Source of the DNA: Lewinellaceae bacterium
GTDB lineage: Bacteria > Bacteroidota > Bacteroidia > Chitinophagales > Saprospiraceae
Direction: 5' to 3'
DNA: 64,000 nt
Assembly: GCA_016716135.1 (NCBI GenBank)
Contig: JADJWX010000010.1
Location: forward strand, 186,001 to 250,000
Shown here: positions 54,631-62,012 of the stretch, piece by piece
Layout of the letters: the number at the start of each line of letters is the position of its first letter
How positions within the stretch are numbered: position 1 is the first letter of the stretch
The notes under the pieces: model-generated
What the model was told of the DNA's origin: nothing
Seen by the model: only the letters and a program-made list of their open reading frames with translations
Database searches by the model: none
Made by a program: the position numbers and the translations under genes

Positions 54631-55792
54631 CCCGGCCGCCAGTTATGTCTGGACCTCTACGCACCCGGGATTTGGCACGGTCACAAAACCGGACCCGAGC
54701 TATACGCCAACACAAACTGCGACGTATTACGTACAGACAGACAACGGGTGTTTGAAATCAGACTCTATCCGAATTTTTGTAAGCGCGGCCAGTTTGACGG
54801 TTACCGGCGATACGACAATTTGTAAAAACTTTTCGGTTCCACTGGTCGCAACGGTAAGCCTGCCGGGGCCCGTTCAATGGCGGAATGATCTCACAGGCAC
54901 CATTGTCAGCACTATGGCTGCGACGACGGTCGCACCTTCCGTCACAACCGATTACACTGCTATTTATTCCTTTGGCGACAACTGTCAACTGACCGGAACC
55001 GTCCGGGTGACTGTTGACGGGGAGGCGCCCGAAATTATTTTTCCAACGGATGTCGAACTATGCCCCGGCGAAAATCTTACGCTCAATTTTGGCCCTGTTT
55101 TGCCAAATTCCGGCTATACGTGGACGGCAAACCCGCCGGACCTCAGTTTGGTCCCGACTGCTGCGACGCCGACCGTATCCCCCAGTCAAAATACCAGCTA
55201 TGCAGTTACGGCGACATTGGGCAATTGTTCCGTTTCCCGCCAGATCGACGTTACCCGATATTCCGGAACACTCGCTGTGTCGCCGGATACCACGATATGT
55301 TCAAAAACCAAAGCCGAGATCGAGGCGACCGGTACCGGTATTGGTGGCGAATACGAATGGAATTCGGGTGAAAAAGGCAGTTCAATAAGCATTATGCCGG
55401 ATCAAACTACGGTGTATACCGTGACTTTCACCTATGGCGATAATTGTGTTTTAATGGACAGCGTACAGGTCAACGTAAAGCCGGGGTTCAGTCTATCGCT
55501 GGATTGTTTTCCCGACACTACCCGGTTGCCCATTGGCACGGAAGTAACACTGATTGCCATTGTAGATCCACCGCAAGATCTGTCCAACTTCCTGTTGCGC
55601 TGGGAGGAAATCACCATAGACAATAAATTGCTGCCTTTCACCACAGAATCCATCGAAGTGGTGCCGTCGTCGAATGACTCCAGTGTTACCTACATGCTTA
55701 CGGCGACTTCACCAAACGGCTGTTCGCAGGTTATTTTCAAAAAATTCGACTTGATTTACCCGATCGACCAATTCCCAAACGCGTTCACCTGA
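54608..55792 (+). CDS. Middle piece of the frameshifted Ig-like/CHU_C protein
   Basis: This 394-codon frame continues the Ig-like modules (YVWTSTHPGFGTVTKPDPSY, GDTTICKNFSVPLVAT, VELCPGENLTLNFGP, DTTICSKTKAEIEATG). Its nominal GTG start is just a codon inside the real gene, not a genuine start. It ends in FPNAFT followed by a TGA. The expected continuation of this very conserved CHU_C motif is PDGDGNND, which is present immediately afterwards in another frame. Two missing C bases at 55788-55789 would explain it. Confidence 0.8.
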   Translation: MRLNEIFDPAASYVWTSTHPGFGTVTKPDPSYTPTQTATYYVQTDNGCLKSDSIRIFVSAASLTVTGDTTICKNFSVPLVATVSLPGPVQWRNDLTGTIVSTMAATTVAPSVTTDYTAIYSFGDNCQLTGTVRVTVDGEAPEIIFPTDVELCPGENLTLNFGPVLPNSGYTWTANPPDLSLVPTAATPTVSPSQNTSYAVTATLGNCSVSRQIDVTRYSGTLAVSPDTTICSKTKAEIEATGTGIGGEYEWNSGEKGSSISIMPDQTTVYTVTFTYGDNCVLMDSVQVNVKPGFSLSLDCFPDTTRLPIGTEVTLIAIVDPPQDLSNFLLRWEEITIDNKLLPFTTESIEVVPSSNDSSVTYMLTATSPNGCSQVIFKKFDLIYPIDQFPNAFT

Positions 55793-55820
55793 CGGTGACG
55801 GGAACAATGACGTATTCAAA

Positions 55821-56042
55821 ATGGTTGATCAATTGAAGGGCCTGTCCTATGTGGACCGCATGGAGATTTTCAACCGCTGGGGCCAGCGGATTTTCGAAAG
55901 CACCGACCCGGACGCCTTTTGGGACGGGACGGTACAGGGAAAACCTGCCCCGTCCGATGTGTATATTTTCAGGATTTGGTGGCGTCGCGGAGATAATGCC
56001 TTACAAATCCAGTCCAAAGGCGACTTGCTATTAATACGGTAG
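55821..56042 (+). CDS. C-terminal piece of the frameshifted CHU_C protein (type IX sorting domain)
   Basis: This frame encodes the rest of the gliding-motility-associated C-terminal domain: MVDQLKGLSYVDRMEIFNRW, GQRIFESTDPDAFWDGTVQG, SDVYIFRIWW, KGDLLLIR. Coding in this frame really begins near 55788 (PDGDGNNDVFK), upstream of this ATG. Joined to the two preceding pieces, the full protein would have about 929 residues and be exported by the type IX system like the giant proteins at the left of the window. Confidence 0.8.
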   Translation: MVDQLKGLSYVDRMEIFNRWGQRIFESTDPDAFWDGTVQGKPAPSDVYIFRIWWRRGDNALQIQSKGDLLLIR

Positions 56043-56060
56043 CCTTCCGCTGATTATGCC

Positions 56061-56068
56061 TATTTTTG
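56061..56068 (+). promoter_or_regulatory. Bacteroidota -7 promoter box (TATTTTTG) directly before dusB
   Basis: An exact TAnnTTTG match ends 10 bases before the dusB ATG at 56078. If it is used, transcription would begin only a few bases before the start codon, giving a nearly leaderless message. Confidence 0.45.
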
Positions 56069-56077
56069 CACCGCATT

Positions 56078-57073
56078 ATGGTAAAAATTGGAAATATAGA
56101 ACTGGGTGAATTCCCGCTTTTGCTGGCGCCGATGGAGGATGTCAGCGATCCGCCGTTCCGAAAATTGTGCAAGGAACAAGGGGCCGATATGGTTTACACT
56201 GAGTTTATCAGTGCAGACGGGCTTGTACATGATGCGATCAACAGTTTTAAAAAGCTCGATATTTTCGATTACGAGCGGCCTATCGGCATCCAATATTTTG
56301 GCGGCCAATTGGAAAATCTGATCGAAGCGGCAGAAATAATCGAAGCTAAAAATCCGGATGTGATCGATATTAATTTTGGTTGCCCGGTTGCAAAGGTAGC
56401 GTGCCGGATGGCAGGCGCCGGCTTGCTGCGCGATGTGCCGTTGATGGTTAAACTTACCGAAGCCGTCGTCAAGAGTACAAATAAACCGGTTACCGTTAAA
56501 ACCCGCCTGGGCTGGGATGACAGCACCATAAACATTGTTGACGTAGCCGAACGCCTGCAGGATGTCGGCATTCAGGCCTTGAGTATTCACGGGCGCACCC
56601 GCGTTCAGATGTACAAGGGCGAGGCTGACTGGAGCTGGATTGGGCGGGTAAAGGAGAATCCCCGTATGCATATCCCGATTTTTGGTAATGGCGATGTGGA
56701 CACACCACAACGCGCCATAGAAAACCGCCAACGCTACGGTGTCGACGGGATCATGATCGGCAGGGCCAGCATCGGTTATCCGTGGGTTTTTCGCGAAATC
56801 AAACACTTCATGGCTACCGGCGAATTATTACCACCTCCCGATGTGGCCGAGCGCGTACGTGCCGCCCGGCAGCACCTAACCGACAGCATCGCCTGGAAAG
56901 GACAAAAACTGGGGGTGCTTGAAATGCGCAGGCACTACACACCATATTTCCGCGGGTTGCCCAATATTAAACCTTACCGGATGCGCTTGGTTACTGAAAT
57001 GGAACCCGCTGTGCTCTTTGGAGTGTTAGATGAGATCAGCGCCGTTTATTCAGAAATGGAATTGGCCGTATAA
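56078..57073 (+). CDS. dusB: tRNA-dihydrouridine synthase DusB
   Basis: With the ATG at 56078 the protein has 331 residues. It reduces uridine to dihydrouridine in the D-loop of tRNAs with FMN and NADPH. Landmarks: LLLAPMEDVSDPPFRKLCKE, QYFGGQLENLIEAAEI, INFGCPVAKVACRMAGAGLL with the catalytic Cys, VKTRLGWD, LSIHGRTRVQMYKGEADW, IFGNGDV and GIMIGRASIGYPWVFREI. DusB is a better fit than DusA or DusC, as is usual in Bacteroidota. The next gene starts one base after its stop. Confidence 0.93.
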   Translation: MVKIGNIELGEFPLLLAPMEDVSDPPFRKLCKEQGADMVYTEFISADGLVHDAINSFKKLDIFDYERPIGIQYFGGQLENLIEAAEIIEAKNPDVIDINFGCPVAKVACRMAGAGLLRDVPLMVKLTEAVVKSTNKPVTVKTRLGWDDSTINIVDVAERLQDVGIQALSIHGRTRVQMYKGEADWSWIGRVKENPRMHIPIFGNGDVDTPQRAIENRQRYGVDGIMIGRASIGYPWVFREIKHFMATGELLPPPDVAERVRAARQHLTDSIAWKGQKLGVLEMRRHYTPYFRGLPNIKPYRMRLVTEMEPAVLFGVLDEISAVYSEMELAV

Positions 57074-57074
57074 C

Positions 57075-58520
57075 ATGATTTTTTCGATCCAACCGCACGA
57101 GCGGAAACTTTTTGATCTGATTGCGCAATGTGCGCGTGAAATTGATGTGCCGGCCTACGTGATTGGCGGATACGTACGGGACCGGCTTTTGGGACGACCA
57201 ACCAAAGACATTGATATTGTTTGTGTGGGCGACGGGATTGAACTGGCCAGCCGGATGGCATCCAAACTTACCCCTTCCCCCAAGCTCGTGGTGTACCGCC
57301 GCTTCGGCACGGCAATGCTCCGGTACGACGGCATGGAGGTCGAATTTGTCGGCGCCCGGAAGGAAAGTTACCAAATGGACAGCCGCAAGCCCGATGTGGA
57401 ATCGGGCTCACTGCAAGACGACCAAAACCGCCGCGATTTTACGATTAACGCCCTGGCAGTCAGTTTGAATGCAGCAGACTTCGGCCAGATACTGGACCCC
57501 TTCGGTGGCCTGGAACATCTTGAACAAAAATTACTCAAAACACCGCTTGAACCGGGAAAAACCTTCTCGGACGACCCGCTGCGGATGATGCGCGCAATTC
57601 GTTTTGCCAATCAGCTCCGGTTTACCATTGATAAAACCACCTTCAATGCCATTGGCAAATACAAGGACCGGATCCATATCATTTCCAAAGAACGTATAAC
57701 CGGCGAACTGGAGCGGATGCTCCGGACCCCCAAGCCCTCCATCGGCTTCAATCTTTTATTTGATTCCGGGCTTCTGCATTTGATCATGCCTGAAGTTGCA
57801 CTGCTGCAGGGTGTTGAAGACCGACAGGGGAAAGGCCACAAAGACAATTTTTATCACACCCTCGAAGTGCTGGATAATCTTTGCCAACGGAGCAGCAATA
57901 TTTGGCTGCGCTGGGCAGCCCTGTTGCACGACATTGCTAAACCTGCCACTAAAAAATACCATCCCGAAACCGGCTGGACCTTTCACGGGCACGAATGGAA
58001 AGGCGCCAACATGGTGCCGCGCATTTTCAGAAAAATGCGGTTGCCATTGGATTCAAAAATGGACTACGTCCAGAAAATGGTGCGACTGCATTTGCGGCCA
58101 ATCAGCTTAACCAAGGAGGAGGTAACCGACAGCGCTGTGCGCCGGTTGTTGTTCGATGCAGGGCCGGATATTGAAGACCTGATGATGCTCTGCGAATCGG
58201 ATATTACCACAAAAAATCCGCGAAAAATGGCGCGCTACCTGGAGGGCTATCAATACCTCAAAGAGCGGATGGCCGAAGTTTCAGAAGCCGACCGGATGCG
58301 GCTTTGGCAACCTCCGATTTCGGGTGAAATTATCATGCAAACGTTCAACATTGAGCCATCACGGACAGTCGGCATTATTAAAACTGCGGTTCGGGAAGCC
58401 ATCCTCGATGGAGTCATCCCAAATGATTTTGAAACGGGTTTTCAACGAATGCTTGCCGAGGGCGCCAAACTCGGGCTGAAGCCCGTCAAAACAGTGGCCG
58501 ATTTTGCGCAAGACGCTTAG
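57075..58520 (+). CDS. CCA tRNA nucleotidyltransferase / poly(A) polymerase family protein with HD domain
   Basis: Starting at the ATG at 57075, one base after the dusB stop, the protein has 481 residues. The nucleotidyltransferase head shows YVIGGYVRDRLLGRPTKDID with the two metal-binding Asp residues, RRDFTINALAVSL, and DDPLRMMRAIRFANQLRF. A C-terminal HD phosphohydrolase domain follows (RWAALLHDIAKPATKKYHPE, FHGHEWKGANM). The usual role is adding or repairing the CCA end of tRNA. The HD domain often gives phosphatase activity. It lies with dusB in a tRNA-maturation pair. Confidence 0.93.
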   Translation: MIFSIQPHERKLFDLIAQCAREIDVPAYVIGGYVRDRLLGRPTKDIDIVCVGDGIELASRMASKLTPSPKLVVYRRFGTAMLRYDGMEVEFVGARKESYQMDSRKPDVESGSLQDDQNRRDFTINALAVSLNAADFGQILDPFGGLEHLEQKLLKTPLEPGKTFSDDPLRMMRAIRFANQLRFTIDKTTFNAIGKYKDRIHIISKERITGELERMLRTPKPSIGFNLLFDSGLLHLIMPEVALLQGVEDRQGKGHKDNFYHTLEVLDNLCQRSSNIWLRWAALLHDIAKPATKKYHPETGWTFHGHEWKGANMVPRIFRKMRLPLDSKMDYVQKMVRLHLRPISLTKEEVTDSAVRRLLFDAGPDIEDLMMLCESDITTKNPRKMARYLEGYQYLKERMAEVSEADRMRLWQPPISGEIIMQTFNIEPSRTVGIIKTAVREAILDGVIPNDFETGFQRMLAEGAKLGLKPVKTVADFAQDA

Positions 58521-58530
58521 ACCTTTACGC

Positions 58531-59265
58531 ATGAGTTTTTTTAGAAAAATTTGGGCTGTTTACGCCGTGCTGTTGTTCCTCGTAATGATGTTCATAAGCA
58601 TGCTGGTACTTTTGGTGAATATGGCCCTGAGCCCCGGCGAGCGGGCACTTCGGCGTAACATCTACTATTTACACCACATATTTACCCCTGGTTTCCTGAC
58701 GCTGGTCGGTATTCGGGTTAAAGTGGAGGGCGCTGAAAAAATACAACCCGGCCAATCGTACGTAATTGTCGGCAACCACAACTCGGCATTGGATTTCATT
58801 GTAAATGCAGAGGCATTCCCGGGCATTTTTCGCTTTCTCGCAAAACAGGAATTGCACAAAGTCCCGGTATTTGGCTGGGTGGTAAAAAAAATGTGCCTGG
58901 CGGTCGACCGAAGCAGTGCCATGAGCCGGGCGCGCAGTGTAGTCATGTTGAAACAACAACTGGCTGCCGGCTGGAGTATTTTTATTTACCCCGAAGGCGG
59001 GCGGAACCGAACCGGGGAGTTGCTCGCGCCTTTTTACGATGGCGCGTTCCGGATTGCCATTCAGACCAAAGCGCCAATTGCCATCCAAACCATTGTCAAC
59101 ATCCGCGCCATTTCGGCTACCGCAAAATCTATTGACCTGCGTCCGGGAACCGTCCGGATCGTCTGGGATGCCCCAATCGAAACCGCGCAACTGGACACGG
59201 CCGATATCCCTGCTTTAAAAGAACAGGTTCGGCAAACCATGCTCAAGCACCTCAAGTCGGCCTGA
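58531..59265 (+). CDS. plsC: 1-acyl-sn-glycerol-3-phosphate acyltransferase (PlsC family)
   Basis: From the ATG at 58531 the protein has 244 residues. An N-terminal membrane helix (VLLFLVMMFISMLVLLVN) is followed by the acyltransferase motifs: H83-N-S-A-L-D88 (HX4D), KQELHKVPVFGWVVKKMCLA, YPEGGRNRTGEL and the late APIAIQTIVN block. It adds the second acyl chain to lysophosphatidic acid in phospholipid synthesis at the inner membrane. It follows the CCA enzyme by 10 bases, so the run dusB-cca-plsC is probably one operon. Confidence 0.9.
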   Translation: MSFFRKIWAVYAVLLFLVMMFISMLVLLVNMALSPGERALRRNIYYLHHIFTPGFLTLVGIRVKVEGAEKIQPGQSYVIVGNHNSALDFIVNAEAFPGIFRFLAKQELHKVPVFGWVVKKMCLAVDRSSAMSRARSVVMLKQQLAAGWSIFIYPEGGRNRTGELLAPFYDGAFRIAIQTKAPIAIQTIVNIRAISATAKSIDLRPGTVRIVWDAPIETAQLDTADIPALKEQVRQTMLKHLKSA

Positions 59266-59301
59266 TCTGAAACATGCTGACGCCAATACAAATAACACCA
59301 T

Positions 59302-60659
59302 ATGCACTACAAGGACAACATTCTTGAAACCATCGGCAAAACGCCGCTTGTAAAATTGAACCGCATTGCTGCGGAAATCCCCGCCCTGACCTTGGCCAAA
59401 GTTGAAACATTCAACCCCGGTCATTCCATCAAAGACCGCATGGCCTTAAAAATGATCGACGATGCTGAAAAACGCGGCGACCTGAAGCCCGGCGGCACCA
59501 TCATCGAATGCACGTCCGGAAACACCGGGATGGGGCTCGCCCTGGTGGCCTGCGTGCGCGGGTATCGTTGCATCTTCACCACCACCGACAAACAGAGCAA
59601 GGAGAAAATCGATATCCTGAAAGCGCACGGCGCCGAGGTCATCGTTTGCCCAACCAATGTGGAAGCGGAAGATCCACGCTCCTACTATTCCATTGCAAAG
59701 CGCCTGAGCACCGAAATACCAAACTCGTTTTGGTGCAATCAATACGACAACCTATCCAACCGCCAGGCCCACTACGAAAGCACAGGCCCTGAAATCTGGG
59801 AGCAAACAGAAGGGAAAATAACCCATCTGGTCGTTGGGGTTGGTACCGGCGGCACGATTTCCGGGGTGGCCAAATACCTGAAAGAGCAAAACCCGGATGT
59901 GCAAATTTGGGGCGCCGACACGTACGGCTCCGTATTCAAAAAATACCACGAAACCGGCATTTTTGACCCCAAGGAAATTTACCCCTACATCACCGAAGGC
60001 ATCGGCGAAGACATCCTCCCGGCCAATGTCGATTTCTCGCTCATCGATCATTTCGAAAAAGTGACGGACAAAGACGCCGCAGTGTGGGCGCGCAGGTTGG
60101 CAAAGGAGGAGGGCTTGTTTTTGGGCTATTCCGCCGGAAGCGCGATCGGAGCGTTGTGGCAATTGCGGGGTCGATTGAAAAAAGACGACGTGGTAGTCGT
60201 GATTTTCCACGATCACGGCAGCCGCTATGTCGGCAAAATCTACAACGACGACTGGATGCGGCAACGGGGCTTCCTGGACGAGGAGATGAAAATCGCCGAT
60301 ATTCTTTCCCATAAAAAAGACCGTCGTTTTGTGGCTGTTCAAAAAGAAGATACCGTGCGTACGGCGTTCAATTTGATGAAATCGCACGATATCAGCCAGC
60401 TACCCGTGCTGGCCGGGGAGGAGATCGCCGGGTCCATTACCGAAAAACAGGTGTTGCACTTGTTGCTGGAAAGTCCGATGTCGAATGCGGAAAAAGTGGT
60501 TGGCGAAATTATGGGCGAACCGTTCCCGGTAGTTAATGCCGATCTGCCCATCAGCAGCTCAACCGCTACCTGGACCGAAACACGCCGGCAGTGATTGCGC
60601 AGGATCGTTCCGGGAGCAACCACGTGATTACCCGGTACGATTTGATTCAGGCTTTATAA
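59302..60659 (+). CDS. Cystathionine beta-synthase with C-terminal CBS domains; frameshifted near the end
   Basis: The PLP-dependent fold type II domain has the catalytic K44 in HSIKDRMALK, SGNTGMGLAL, GVGTGGTISG and SAGSAIGALW. It condenses serine or O-acetylserine with homocysteine or sulfide. CBS repeats follow (~335-452: FVAVQKEDTVRTAFNLMKSH, QLPVLAGEEIAGSITEKQVL). The main frame stops at 60594 in an unnatural tail (STATWTETRRQ). Adding one C near 60555 restores QLNRYLDRNTPAVI to YDLIQAL, ending at 60659 and giving 452 residues with a complete second CBS unit. Other names (cysteine synthase-like) are possible, but the CBS tail favours this one. Confidence 0.9.
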
Positions 60660-60669
60660 ATCCGGCTGA

Positions 60670-60709
60670 AAACAGGGGAGACTTACTTTGGAAGAAGTTT
60701 CCCCTGTTT
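60670..60709. terminator. Stem-loop between cystathionine beta-synthase and the amidohydrolase
   Basis: Arms 60670-60679 and 60700-60709 (AAACAGGGGA / TCCCCTGTTT) are a perfect 10-bp inverted repeat. The stop codon of the minus-strand amidohydrolase lies inside the loop, and TTTTC follows the stem on that strand. It lies between converging genes and can serve both. Confidence 0.6.
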
Positions 60710-61921
60710 GACCATCATGTTTATCGCCCGCAACTTCAACAGGTTGTCCAAGGGGTTGTCGCGGAGTACCAGGAAACTGGCCTCATAACCTTCGTCGAAC
60801 CGGCCGATCTTACGGTCGGGAAAAATGGCCTGCGGGGTGTTCACGCACAGCACGTTTATGATCTGGGCATAGTTCAGCGAACCAAACTGGAACCAGTAGT
60901 TCACTTCGCCTCGAATCGTGCGTTGCGGATCATCGGAACCGATTACCACATTTACACCGGCATTGAGCATGCGCTTGAGCAGATTTGCCTGCGCTTCGGT
61001 GGCTTCCGGCCGGATGGATTGCGTTTGGGCATGCGAAAACAGCGGAATTACGGCCGTTCTTTTCTTGGCCAGTTTTTTCAGGTCATCATCAGTCAGGGCA
61101 TATTTCCCGCCATCCCCTTTGCCATCCCAGTTGTGTCCGGGCAGGTTGGCAAATCCATGCACGCCCAATTTTAAACCTAACCGGACATCATCGGCAGTTT
61201 CCACATGGGCGTATACCGGCAGATTTGAACGGCGCGCCTTTTTCAACAGTGCTTTTGCGACATCAGGGGTAAGCCCCTTGGATTCTTTGCCACCGCTGTT
61301 TTTTGCATCCAGCAAATAAATTGAAAGCACATCAGGCTTCTGGTCTATAACAGATTTCCAAATGTCGTTTACCGCATCTTTGCTGTCGGCAAACCAGTAC
61401 CCATCCCCCAGCATTTTCCGGCCTGTTCTGATTTCGCCATACTGCTGCGCAAACAGCTGCGGATTCCGCACCCCCTGCGCCGGGCCTTCATATTTTAAAA
61501 ACGGGTATCCCAGGGTACAGGTAAATGCGCCGTTGGCAAACCGCAACTCCGGCGCGACAACACTCGCCTGCACCAGGGAGTCCACTTTTTTCCGGCCGTC
61601 CCGGGTGTTCCCCAGTACTTGCAGGTAAAAAATGCCTTCATTCAGATAAAATTTCAGTTGTTGCTCCGCCGAGGGGTTTTCACTGATGCTGGAGCAAAAT
61701 GCATCAGCGAGCGGCGGCACTACCCATTGGCCGGCCAGGTCAAACGTAGAGTCAATTGTTGCAGGCGCTTTTTGGGTGAGCGCACCGTTCACACTGTACC
61801 AGGTGGCCGGTGTAAAACCGGCGCCGTTGTACCAGTTGCCATTGGTAAAGGCGAAATTTTGCGCGGTGAGTGTACAGGAAAAAAGAATTAAGGCAGGCAG
61901 TATGCGTAGTGCTTTTGTCAT
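60683..61921 (-). CDS. Secreted amidohydrolase-family protein with incomplete metal site
   Basis: The 412-residue protein has a signal peptide (MTKALRILPALILFSCTLTA) and an amidohydrolase (TIM-barrel) layout: LAGQWVVPPLADAF, LPVYAHVETADDVRLGLKLG, VHGFANLPGHNWDG, MLNAGVNVVIGSDDPQRTI, and GRFDEGYEASFLVLRDNPLD. The first metal motif, normally HxH after a PG(L)ID turn, is replaced by PPLADAFCSS, while the later His and Asp remain. It may use one metal or have lost catalysis. The substrate is unknown. Its stop lies within a terminator hairpin. Confidence 0.83.
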   Translation of the reverse strand: MTKALRILPALILFSCTLTAQNFAFTNGNWYNGAGFTPATWYSVNGALTQKAPATIDSTFDLAGQWVVPPLADAFCSSISENPSAEQQLKFYLNEGIFYLQVLGNTRDGRKKVDSLVQASVVAPELRFANGAFTCTLGYPFLKYEGPAQGVRNPQLFAQQYGEIRTGRKMLGDGYWFADSKDAVNDIWKSVIDQKPDVLSIYLLDAKNSGGKESKGLTPDVAKALLKKARRSNLPVYAHVETADDVRLGLKLGVHGFANLPGHNWDGKGDGGKYALTDDDLKKLAKKRTAVIPLFSHAQTQSIRPEATEAQANLLKRMLNAGVNVVIGSDDPQRTIRGEVNYWFQFGSLNYAQIINVLCVNTPQAIFPDRKIGRFDEGYEASFLVLRDNPLDNLLKLRAINMMVKQGKLLPK

Positions 61922-62012
61922 GGGTTCCGGATGTGCGTGTGAACTGGTTTAAGGGGGCAAAAATAGCCCGTCAGCCTCAAACCTCGGGGATTTAACAAAG
62001 TATTGGACTTTT

